Assembly (NCBI GenBank): GCA_963787135.1
Contig: CAWBBW010000029.1
Location: 25,675 to 89,674 of the forward strand
Length of the DNA stretch: 64,000 nucleotides
Source: Roseiarcus sp963787135
Lineage (GTDB): Bacteria > Pseudomonadota > Alphaproteobacteria > Rhizobiales > Beijerinckiaceae
Direction: 5' to 3'
Part shown: piece after piece, positions 52,910 to 60,889 of the stretch
How positions within the stretch are numbered: position 1 is the first letter of the stretch
Layout of the letters: every line of letters starts with the position of its first letter
Program-made: the position numbers and the translations under genes
The notes under the pieces: generated by a model
What the model was told of the DNA's origin: nothing
Database searches by the model: none
What the model saw: the letters and a program-made list of their open reading frames with translations, nothing else

Positions 52910-52980
52910 AAAGCAGATTCAAATTTTCGAAAGCAAATGCAAGCTCGCGAAAGCAAAGACGAAAGCAAAAGCAAGCCGGC
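52910..52980. repeat. degenerate GAAAGCAAA purine-rich repeats
   Basis: The motif CGAAAGCAAA or close variants recur three times, with extra GCAAG and AAAGCA units between, in an AT-rich island of a GC-rich genome. The general character resembles the 21-base repeat at 7871-7977, though the units differ. Confidence 0.55.
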
Positions 52981-53077
52981 GCCAGGTCTTAATGACAGCG
53001 CATTGTGTGAATTAGGGCGGGCCTAGCCCTCCCCAGCACGCCCGCAGGCCGGGTGTCCCGAGTTGGCTTCGCGCCGC

Positions 53078-55825
53078 TCACGTCCCCGCCTCGACCGCGG
53101 TCACCGCCGTCCGCAACGAGTCCGACGAGCGAATGACGAACTTCTCCGCCTCCACGACGAGGAAGAAGACCACGCCCCCTGCCAGCAGCCACGGCCAGAC
53201 CCAGAGCGGGATCGTCTCGTTGCCGAACATCGCCTGGAACGGCGTCGTGTAGGTGAACAAGAGCTGCAGGATCACCACCGCAAGGATGCCGTAGGGCAGG
53301 TACTTGTTGCCCATATGCGCCCTGAGCGACAGCGACGAATCGAGCAGATAGCGGCTATTCAGAAGGTAGAAGGCCTGGCCGATGGTGATGGCGTTGACAG
53401 CGACCGTGCGCGCGAGCGCGTCCGATGCGCCCTCGGACTTCATGCCGAAGAACGCGATGAGCGTGTACACGAGCAGCGCCAGGCCAATAAAAATGATCCG
53501 CCAGATGCCGAAGCCGGTCACGATCGAGCGGTCGACCGCGCGCGGGGGCCGCTGCATCACATCGGTCTCGTGCGGCTCGAAGCAGATCACGAGGCCGAGC
53601 GCGACGGAGGTGACCATGTTGACCCACAGGACCTGGGGTGCCGTGATCGGCATGGTGAAGCCGAAAAAGATCGCCACCGCGATGACCAGCGCCTGCGCCA
53701 CATTGGTCGGCAGCAGGAAGAGCATCGCCTTCTCGATGTTGTTGTAGACCGTCCGGCCTTCCTTCACCGCGGCGGTAATCGAGGCGAAGTTGTCGTCGGC
53801 GAGAATCATCCCCGCGGCCTCCTTGGTCACTTCAGTGCCCTTGATCCCCATGGCGACGCCGATGTCGGCCTTCTTGAGCGACGGCGCGTCGTTCACGCCG
53901 TCGCCGGTCATCGCGACGATTTGCCCGTTCGCCTGGATCGCCTTGACCAGCCGGAGCTTGTGCTCCGGGCTCGCGCGGGCGAAGACGTCGACGTCGCGCA
54001 CCCGCTCCTGGAGCGTGGCGGTGTCCATCTCCTCGATCTCCACGCCGGTGATCGCGGTCTTCCCGTCGCCGATGCCGAGCATCTTGGCGATGGCCGCGGC
54101 GGTGATCTTGTGGTCGCCGGTGATCATCGTGACCCGGATGCCGCCGCCATGGCATTCCTTTACCGCCTCGATCGCCTCCTTGCGCGGGGGATCAAGCAAT
54201 CCGACGAGCCCGAGCAGGACAAGCGTCTTGGGCAGGTCGGCGGGGCCGAGACTGCCGGCCTTCACGCCCGGATTCTCGAGCCACGCGAGCCCAAGGACGC
54301 GTTCGCCTTGCGCGGCGAGCCTGTCCGATTCGTTCATGAAATGCGTCCGGTCGAGCGGCGTGGGTTGGCCACCCGCCGTCTGCTGGCGATCGCAGTGTTC
54401 GAGGATCACTTCCGGCGCGCCCTTGACGAGCAGCATCTGACGCCCGTCCGCGGACTTGTGGAGCGTCGCCATGAACTTGTGTTCCGACTCGAAGGGGATG
54501 GCGTCGATCCGGGGAGCAGCCGCCTGCTCGGCCTGCCGGTTGAGGCCGAGTTTGGTCGCGAACGGATAGAGCGCCCCCTCGGTCGGATCGCCCTCGACCC
54601 TCCAGGCGCCCTCCTCCTGGAAGAGCTCCGCGTCGTTGCAGAGCATCGAAACGCGCCCCATCAGCGCCAGGACCGGGGCGTCGCCCGCAGGCTTGCCCTC
54701 CTGCTTGACCTCGCCCTCGGGGGCATAGCCGTTGCCGGTGATCTCGTAGGCGAACTCGGCGGTGACGGCCGACGTCGCCATCATTTCCATCAGCGTCAGC
54801 GTGCCGGTCTTATCCGAGCAGATGCGCGACACCGAGCCCAGCGTCTCGACCGCAGGCAGCCGGCGGATGATGGCGTTGCGCTGCGCCATGCGCTGCACGC
54901 CGATAGCGAGCGTGATCGTGATGAGCGCCGGCAGTCCCTCCGGAATGAGCGATACGGCGATGCCGGTGACGGCCTGGAAGAGCTCGACGAAGCTCATGTG
55001 TCCGAGCCAGTGTCCGTAGGAGAAGATCAGCACGCTGATCACCCCGATGACCGCGGTAATCGCATAGCCGAATTTCTTGATCTGGCGCAGAAGCGGGGTT
55101 TCGAGCGGGCTGACATCCGCAAGCAGCTGGTTGATGCGGCCGAGCTCGGTCTCGCTGCCCGTCGCAACCACGACGCCCGTCGCACGGCCGGACACCACCA
55201 TCGTGCCGGAGAAAGCCATGCACTCGCGGTCTCCGACCGTTGCTTTCTCCGAGACCGGGTTGGTGTTCTTCTCCGCCGGCACCAACTCGCCGGTCAGCGC
55301 CGCCTCTTCGGTATGCAGGTTCTTCGCTTCGACCAGCCGCAAGTCCGCCGGAATCTTGTCGCCCAACTCGAGCAGCACAACGTCCCCCGGGACGAGCTGT
55401 TCGGCAGGCAGCATCCGCGTCTCGCCGCCGCGCAACGTTCGCGCCTCGGCGGAAAGCATGTTGCGGATCGAATCTAGCGCCTTCTCGGCTCTCCCCTCCT
55501 GGATGAAGCCCAAGAGCCCGTTGAGAACCACCACGGCGAAAATGATCGCCGCGTCGACCCACAGGCTCAGCATCAGTTTCGTGAAGCCGGCGGCGAGAAG
55601 AACATAGACAAGGATGTTGTTGAACTGGCCGAGGAACCGTAGGAACGGACCCCGCTTCTTGCCCTCCGGCAGACGGTTCGGCCCGTAGGTCTGGAGCCGG
55701 CTAGCAGCCTCGGCGGCCTTGAGGCCCTTATCCCGGTTAGTCGCGAGCCGCTTCACGACCTCGTCGGCGGAAGCGGTGTGCCAGGGCGCGATTTGGTCCG
55801 CCTCTTCGGCGTTTGCTGCGCCCAT
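53078..55825 (-). CDS. cation-transporting P-type ATPase (P2 type, Ca2+/Na+-ATPase-like)
   Basis: The ATG at 55823-55825 with a GGGAGG ribosome site gives 915 residues. An N-terminal cation-ATPase domain begins APWHTASADEVVKRL. The actuator loop has ALTGELVPAEKN, the fourth membrane helix has VSLIPEGLPALITITLAIG, the phosphorylation site is CSDKTGTLT, and the ATP-binding and hinge parts include MITGDHKITAAAIAKMLGI and MTGDGVNDAPSLKKADIGVA. The C-terminus has six more helices. The PEGL motif fits PMR1/PacL and sodium-pumping relatives rather than heavy-metal pumps, which have CPx. The transported ion is not certain. Confidence 0.9.
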   Translation of the reverse strand: MGAANAEEADQIAPWHTASADEVVKRLATNRDKGLKAAEAASRLQTYGPNRLPEGKKRGPFLRFLGQFNNILVYVLLAAGFTKLMLSLWVDAAIIFAVVVLNGLLGFIQEGRAEKALDSIRNMLSAEARTLRGGETRMLPAEQLVPGDVVLLELGDKIPADLRLVEAKNLHTEEAALTGELVPAEKNTNPVSEKATVGDRECMAFSGTMVVSGRATGVVVATGSETELGRINQLLADVSPLETPLLRQIKKFGYAITAVIGVISVLIFSYGHWLGHMSFVELFQAVTGIAVSLIPEGLPALITITLAIGVQRMAQRNAIIRRLPAVETLGSVSRICSDKTGTLTLMEMMATSAVTAEFAYEITGNGYAPEGEVKQEGKPAGDAPVLALMGRVSMLCNDAELFQEEGAWRVEGDPTEGALYPFATKLGLNRQAEQAAAPRIDAIPFESEHKFMATLHKSADGRQMLLVKGAPEVILEHCDRQQTAGGQPTPLDRTHFMNESDRLAAQGERVLGLAWLENPGVKAGSLGPADLPKTLVLLGLVGLLDPPRKEAIEAVKECHGGGIRVTMITGDHKITAAAIAKMLGIGDGKTAITGVEIEEMDTATLQERVRDVDVFARASPEHKLRLVKAIQANGQIVAMTGDGVNDAPSLKKADIGVAMGIKGTEVTKEAAGMILADDNFASITAAVKEGRTVYNNIEKAMLFLLPTNVAQALVIAVAIFFGFTMPITAPQVLWVNMVTSVALGLVICFEPHETDVMQRPPRAVDRSIVTGFGIWRIIFIGLALLVYTLIAFFGMKSEGASDALARTVAVNAITIGQAFYLLNSRYLLDSSLSLRAHMGNKYLPYGILAVVILQLLFTYTTPFQAMFGNETIPLWVWPWLLAGGVVFFLVVEAEKFVIRSSDSLRTAVTAVEAGT

Positions 55826-55966
55826 GACTATCCTCCCTTGCGCCCGCATCTCGAGTGAGCCTCGAGTCCGGGCCGCCGGCATAGTTTAGGTTCATCGTCC
55901 CCGGTTGCAAAGAGGCGGGCAGGCGCGATCGCCGCACGGCGGGACGTTCGGCGCGTTCCCTGGCTC

Positions 55967-56414
55967 CTAAATCAACGTCTCAAGGTCCGGCGCGCCAAGC
56001 CCGCGCTGAAACGCCAGCAGATCGAGCGTCGGCGGCTCATTGTCGGTCGCGATCGAACAACAGCCGTGCGCCTGCCCGCGATGGTGGGTCTGGTGATTGA
56101 AGAGGTGCGATAGGATGTCCGACAGGCGTTGTTCCTGCGGCTTGCCCGAGGTCGTCAGGTAGGAGACCGGGCCAGCGAGCGCCGCGTCGTCATAGCGGTC
56201 GACGACGTAGATCAAGACGGGCGTCTTCAGCAATGCGCGCCCGGGCGAGCTCCCTGCGGTCCTCAGAGAGGATGGCGTCGAGCCGGTTCGGGTGGTCGCC
56301 CTCGCCGGTCAATCGTTTGAGCCAGAGACGATCGGTCAAGAGAAGGTGGTTGAGGTGCCATGCAGGCTCCCGAAGAAGGCGCCTGTCGGCCTTCAATAAA
56401 GATCGGCAGAAGCG
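55967..56414 (-). pseudogene. DinB-family protein remnant
   Basis: The DinB four-helix fold is recognisable in pieces: a GAFFGSLHGT block, then LNHLLLTDRLWLKRLTGEG with DAILSEDRRELARARIAEDA, then the histidine-containing LSHLFNHQTHHRGQAHGC near the end. These lie in three frames. There is an in-frame TGA at 56393-56395 just before the first block, a lost base near 56357, and an extra base near 56213. The first 35 residues or so of the family are missing, because the aldo/keto reductase gene ends at 56415. This combination indicates a true pseudogene, although the extra base at 56213 resembles the probable sequence errors elsewhere. Confidence 0.7.
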
Positions 56415-57398
56415 TCACCAGCGTTGATGGACATGGGGCCTGATGTCGCGATCGTAGATCGCCTTCAGTTCCGTCATGACCTCTGGCTTGAGCGGCGGAA
56501 GCTCGGCGGCCTCCGCGTTCGAGCGCGCCTGGGCGGCGTTGCGTGCGCCGGGAATGACGACGCTCACGGCGTCGAACATCAGGATCCAGCGCAGCGCGAA
56601 CTGCGCCATGGAGCCGCTTCCGACCAGCGGGCGGATTTTCTCGACAGCCGCGAGGCCGACGTCATAGGGCACGCCCGAAAAGGTTTCGCCGACGTCGAAG
56701 GCCTCGCCATGACGGTTGAACTGGCGATGGTCCGTTTCCTCAAATCGCGTGTCCGGCTTGAACTTGCCCGCGAGCAGCCCGCTCGCCAGCGGCACGCGCG
56801 CGATGATCGCGACGTTCCTCCGCGTAGCCTGGTTGAAAAACACGTCGGCCGGCCGGAGGCGGAAGATGTTGAAGATGATCTGGACGCTGACGACGCCGGG
56901 AAACTCGATCGCCTTCAGAGCCTCCTCGACCCGCTCGACGCTGACCCCGTAGCTGGCGATCTTGCCCGCCTTCACGAGATCGTCGAGAGCGCCGAAGACT
57001 TCGGCGTGATAGTAGAGGTCGGTTGGCGGGCAATGAAGCTGGACGAGATCGAGCCGGTCGACCTCGAGGTTCCTGAGGCTGCGGTCGATCCACGTGTTAA
57101 GGTTCTCGCGGGAATAGCCGCCGACGGTCTGAACCGGCAGGCGCCGGCCTGCCTTGGTGGCGACGAACGGCCTGTCGCCGCCTCGCTCTTTCAGGACGCG
57201 GGCGATCAGCCGCTCCGACCGGCCGTCGCCATAGACGTCCGCCGTATCGATGAAGGTCATGCCGCAGTCGAGCGCAGCGTTGAGCGCGGCCAGCGCGTCG
57301 GCCTCGTCGACATGTCCCCAGCTCGCCCCGATCGCCCAGGCGCCGAAGCCGATCTCGCTGACCCCTCGCCCGGTCCGGCCAAATTCTCTCGAGCGCAT
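56415..57398 (-). CDS. aldo/keto reductase
   Basis: A 327-residue reductase; the ATG at 57396-57398 with a GGGAGAATCGG ribosome site is chosen over an upstream ATG. The catalytic tetrad is visible: Asp and Tyr in FIDTADVYGDGRSE, Lys in FVATKAGRR and His in LDLVQLHCP. The C-terminal NADP-binding part has SVVIPGARNAAQARSNAEAA. The family reduces aldehydes and ketones with NADPH in the cytoplasm. It abuts the DinB remnant. Confidence 0.9.
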   Translation of the reverse strand: MRSREFGRTGRGVSEIGFGAWAIGASWGHVDEADALAALNAALDCGMTFIDTADVYGDGRSERLIARVLKERGGDRPFVATKAGRRLPVQTVGGYSRENLNTWIDRSLRNLEVDRLDLVQLHCPPTDLYYHAEVFGALDDLVKAGKIASYGVSVERVEEALKAIEFPGVVSVQIIFNIFRLRPADVFFNQATRRNVAIIARVPLASGLLAGKFKPDTRFEETDHRQFNRHGEAFDVGETFSGVPYDVGLAAVEKIRPLVGSGSMAQFALRWILMFDAVSVVIPGARNAAQARSNAEAAELPPLKPEVMTELKAIYDRDIRPHVHQRW

Positions 57399-57565
57399 CC
57401 GATTCTCCCGTTTGTCGCCGAGCCCGCACAACGGGTTCCCGCAGCGACCTCTGCGCGTATCAAACCGGCAGGGCCTTGATCGTCAAGCCGCTAATGGTTT
57501 TTGATGAGGCCGGTGCGAGATAGTCTGGTTGCGGCGCGACAGGCGTCCGGAGGATAAGAAGGACC

Positions 57566-59602
57566 ATGTCGACCGATCCGCTGCTGCAGCCGTATCGGCT
57601 CAGGCATCTTCATCTTCGCAACCGCCTGATGTCGACGGCGCATGAGCCCGCCTACACCGAGGATGGCATGCCAAAGGAGCGCTACCGGCTCTATCACGCC
57701 GAGAAGGCGAAGGGCGGCATCGCGCTGACCATGATAGGCGGCTCTTCGGTGGTCGCGCCGGACAGTCCCCAGGCCTTCGGCAACATCCTTCTCTACAAGG
57801 ACGAGGTCGTCCGCTGGCTCGCCGAACTCGCCGACGACGTCCACGACCATGGTGCGGCGGTGATGATCCAGATGACCCATCTCGGCCGCCGGACCAACTG
57901 GAACAAGGCCGACTGGCTGCCGGTCATCGCGCCCTCCAACGTGCGCGAGCCGTCCCATCGCGCCTTTCCGAAGATCATGGAGGATTGGGACATCGCCCGG
58001 GTGATCGAGGCCTACGCCGACGGCGCCGAGCGGGTCAAAGCCGCAGGCCTCGATGGCCTCGAGCTCGAATGCTACGGGCACCTGATCGACCAGTTCTGGT
58101 CGCCAGCCACCAACAAGCGCGAAGACGACTATGGCGGATCGCTCGACAACCGCATGCGCTTCGGCCTCGAGGTCTTTTCCGCCATCCGTAAGCGCGTCGG
58201 TGAGGATTTCCTGGTTGGCGCCCGCATGGTCTGCGACGAGGACTGGGATCGGGGGATCACGCGCGAGGAGGGGGTTTCGATCGCACGGCGCCTCGCCGCC
58301 TCCGGGCTCATCGACTTCGTCAACGTGATCCGCGGGCATATCGACACCGAGGAGGCGCTCTCCCACGTCATTCCCGGCATGGGTTCGCGCTCGGCGCCGC
58401 ATCTTGATTTTTCAGGCGAAGTGAGAGCTGCGACGCGGATGCCGACCTTCCACGCGGCGCGAATCCAGGACGTTGCGACGGCGCGCCACGCCATCGAGAG
58501 CGGCAAACTCGATATGGTTGGCATGACCCGCGCCCATCTCGCCGATCCGCACATCGCCCGCAAGGTGGCCGAGGGTCGCGAGCATCAGATCCGCCCTTGC
58601 GTCGGCATGGCCTATTGCATCGACTCGATCTATTCAGGCCAGGCCGTCTGCATCCACAATGCGGCGACGGGGCGCGAGGCCACGATCCCGCATGTGATCG
58701 CAAAGAGCGACGGACCGAGGCGGAAAGTGGTCGTCGTCGGCGCCGGCCCCGCTGGCCTCGAAGCGGCGCGGGTCGCTGGCGAACGCGGGCACGAGGTCGT
58801 CGTGCTCGAGGCCGCGGCGAAGGCGGGCGGGCAAGTCAGGATCGCCGCGGGCTTGAAGCGGCGGCGCGAGATCATGGGCATCGTCGACTGGCGCCTCGCG
58901 GAATGTGCGCGGCTTGGTGTCGCCATCCGCTGCAATGTCTATGCCGAGGCCGCCAACGTTACCTCCGAGGAGCCCGACGTCGTCGTCGTCGCGACCGGGG
59001 GCGTACCGAACATGAGCTTCCTCGACGCAGGCCAGGACGTTGCGACCTCGCCCTGGGATATCCTGACCGGCGCGATAAAACCGGCGGCGAACGTGTTGCT
59101 CTATGACGACAACGGCGCCCATCCGGGCATGACGGCGGCCGAGTTCATCGCCTCGGCAGGCTCGGAGCTCGAAGTCGTCACGCCCGAACGCATGCTCGCC
59201 CCCGACATCGGCGGAACGAGCTACCCCGCTTATTTCCGGGCGTTGAGCCTCGCGCGTGCTTCGATCGCCATCAACCTCAGGCTCGAGCGGCTCGAGCGGC
59301 GCGGCAACAGGGTCGCCGGGATTTTCTTCGACGAATACGGCAAGCGCCATATCGAGAAGGAGGCGGACCAGATCGTGGTCGAGCACGGCTCAACGCCGGT
59401 CGACGAGCTCTACTTCGAACTCAAAGGCGGCTCGACGAATCTCGGCGAAATCGACCACGAGGCGCTGCTCGCGAACCGGCCGCAAACGATCGTGCGCAAC
59501 CATGAAGGGCGCTATCGCCTCTTCCGCATCGGCGACGCCGTCTCGAGCCGCAACATCCACGCCGCCGTCTACGACGCGATACGCCTGATGAAGGACGTTT
59601 AG
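57566..59602 (+). CDS. NADH:flavin oxidoreductase, N-methylproline demethylase-like
   Basis: A 678-residue flavoprotein with an N-terminal FMN barrel (RLMSTAHEPAYTEDGMPKER, AAVMIQMTHLGRRTNWNK, GLDGLELECYGHLIDQFWSP) and a C-terminal nucleotide domain (VVVVGAGPAGLEAARVAGER). The linker reads CVGMAYCIDSIYSGQAVC and lacks the second cysteine of the standard four, as in the paralogue at 22 kb. The barrel, with its TAHEPAY motif, resembles the stachydrine/N-methylproline demethylases (StcD-like). A cyclodeaminase/imine-reductase-like gene follows, which supports N-methyl imino acid catabolism. Dienoyl-CoA reductase activity is the main alternative. Confidence 0.82.
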   Translation: MSTDPLLQPYRLRHLHLRNRLMSTAHEPAYTEDGMPKERYRLYHAEKAKGGIALTMIGGSSVVAPDSPQAFGNILLYKDEVVRWLAELADDVHDHGAAVMIQMTHLGRRTNWNKADWLPVIAPSNVREPSHRAFPKIMEDWDIARVIEAYADGAERVKAAGLDGLELECYGHLIDQFWSPATNKREDDYGGSLDNRMRFGLEVFSAIRKRVGEDFLVGARMVCDEDWDRGITREEGVSIARRLAASGLIDFVNVIRGHIDTEEALSHVIPGMGSRSAPHLDFSGEVRAATRMPTFHAARIQDVATARHAIESGKLDMVGMTRAHLADPHIARKVAEGREHQIRPCVGMAYCIDSIYSGQAVCIHNAATGREATIPHVIAKSDGPRRKVVVVGAGPAGLEAARVAGERGHEVVVLEAAAKAGGQVRIAAGLKRRREIMGIVDWRLAECARLGVAIRCNVYAEAANVTSEEPDVVVVATGGVPNMSFLDAGQDVATSPWDILTGAIKPAANVLLYDDNGAHPGMTAAEFIASAGSELEVVTPERMLAPDIGGTSYPAYFRALSLARASIAINLRLERLERRGNRVAGIFFDEYGKRHIEKEADQIVVEHGSTPVDELYFELKGGSTNLGEIDHEALLANRPQTIVRNHEGRYRLFRIGDAVSSRNIHAAVYDAIRLMKDV

Positions 59603-59624
59603 GGTGAATTGGAATCGGCGAAGG

Positions 59625-59731
59625 CCCTCATCCGGCCGACTGCGTCGGCCACCTTCTCCCGTAAACGGGAGAAGGGCCGCTATCCCTTCTCCCGCCCGCG
59701 GGAGAAGGTGGCGCGAAGCGCCGGATGAGGG
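59625..59731. repeat. 107-base dispersed repeat with 12-base terminal inverted repeats
   Basis: Terminal arms CCCTCATCCGGC and GCCGGATGAGGG enclose nested palindromes of CCTTCTCCCG and CGGGAGAAGG. This is the familiar Hyphomicrobiales-type intergenic element in which CACCTTCTCCCG alternates with its complement. It lies between two genes that probably form one operon and would fold into a long hairpin in the transcript. Confidence 0.8.
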
Positions 59732-59743
59732 CATGGGCGCCCC

Positions 59744-60686
59744 ATGCGCCTGATCGACGCCGACGCGATCGCGGCCAAGCTCGACCCGCTCGTTCTCATC
59801 GAGGCGCTGCGCACGGCGCACCGCGACGGGGACATGGGCGAGGTCGAGCGGATGCTGATCGAGGAGCCTGGAACCGGCAATGCGGTTCTGACCTGGATGG
59901 CCTCGCATGCCGCTCGCGGCATCGCGGTCAAGACGGCGACGGTGTTCCCTGGCAACAGCCGCACTGGGGCGCGGCCGAACGTGCAGTCGGTGGTAACGCT
60001 GTTCGACCCAGCCGACGGTGCGCCCCTCGCGGCCATTCATGGCGAGAGTTTCACCCGCATGAAAACCGCGGCGGACTCGGCGCTGGCCGCGGACCTGCTC
60101 GCCGCCGGCGACGCCGCGACACTCGCCGATGCTTGGCGCCGGCGGCCAGGCCGGAACCCATGTCCGCTTCCTCCGCGCCGTCCGTCCATCGATCCGCAGG
60201 GTATTGGTCTGGAACCGCACGCTCGCGGCCGCGGAGCGTCTTGCGGCCGAACTCATGGGCGAGGGCCTTGAGGCGGAGGCTCGAACCGACCCGGAAGCCG
60301 CCGTCAGCGAAGCGGCGATCGTTAGCTGCCTTACCGCCTCGACCGAGCCGGCGCTGCGCGGCGCCTGGCTCGAGCCGGGCGCCCATGTCGACCTCGTCGG
60401 CGGCTTTACCCCGGCCATGCGCGAGAGCGACGACGACGTCGTCCGCCGGGGCCGGCTCTTCGCCGACACGCTGCGCTTCACCACCGCCGACTGCGGCGAC
60501 TTCGCCAACCCGATCGCCCGCGGCGTCATCGCGCGCGAAAGCATCCAAGGCGATCTTTTCGGCCTGGTCTCGGGCCGCGTGCTTGGCCGGCGCTCGCCCG
60601 GCGAGATCACCGTCTTCAAGAACGGCGGCGGCGGCCATCTCGATCTGATGGTCGCCCGCGCGATCTGGGATGCGGCGCTAGACTGA
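59744..60686 (+). pseudogene. ornithine cyclodeaminase/imine reductase family protein, one apparent frameshift
   Basis: The N-terminal frame (MRLIDADAIAAKLDPLVL, then AVKTATVFPGNSRTGARPNV, HGESFTRMKTAADSALAA) and the C-terminal frame (MLGAGGQAGTHVRFLRAV, EPGAHVDLVGGFTPAMRES) are consecutive parts of one 313-residue protein. Removing the G at about 60128 joins them as ATLAMLGAGGQAGTH, the expected NAD-binding entry. The Lys in TRMKTAAD and the GAGGQ motif are family features. Enzymes of this family convert ornithine to proline or reduce cyclic imines such as pyrroline-2-carboxylate. Position after the demethylase-like gene favours the latter. Confidence 0.75.
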
Positions 60687-60889
60687 TCACAACCCGCGCA
60701 GCTCCCAGGGAAGACGAGAAAAGCGGCGCCGCAGCCAAAACCGGGAGGGAACGAAGAACGAAGCGTCGCAGCGATCCGCCTCGCGCGGAGACTGATGGCG
60801 GCGACGGTGTTCGGCCCAGTTGCGTTGCGGCGGAAATCGGCCCAAAAAGTTAACTGCGGCGTGGATTCTGCGGATGGCTGGCACGGGGG

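Larger units (their letters stand above)
52620..53077. other. intergenic stretch with hairpins and purine-rich repeats
   Basis: This 458-base gap separates the converging cotransporter and P-type ATPase genes. It contains two adjacent perfect hairpins (52798-52837), then an AT-rich tract with degenerate GAAAGCAAA repeats (52910-52980), then a GC-rich AGGGCGGGCCTAGCCCT hairpin near 53014, which may terminate the ATPase transcript. No plausible gene is present. Confidence 0.6.

Noticed and set aside
53063..55477. 804-codon open frame on the plus strand
   Set aside because: It lies entirely antisense to the P-type ATPase and its composition (Arg/Asp/His-rich) is that of a shadow frame in GC-rich DNA.
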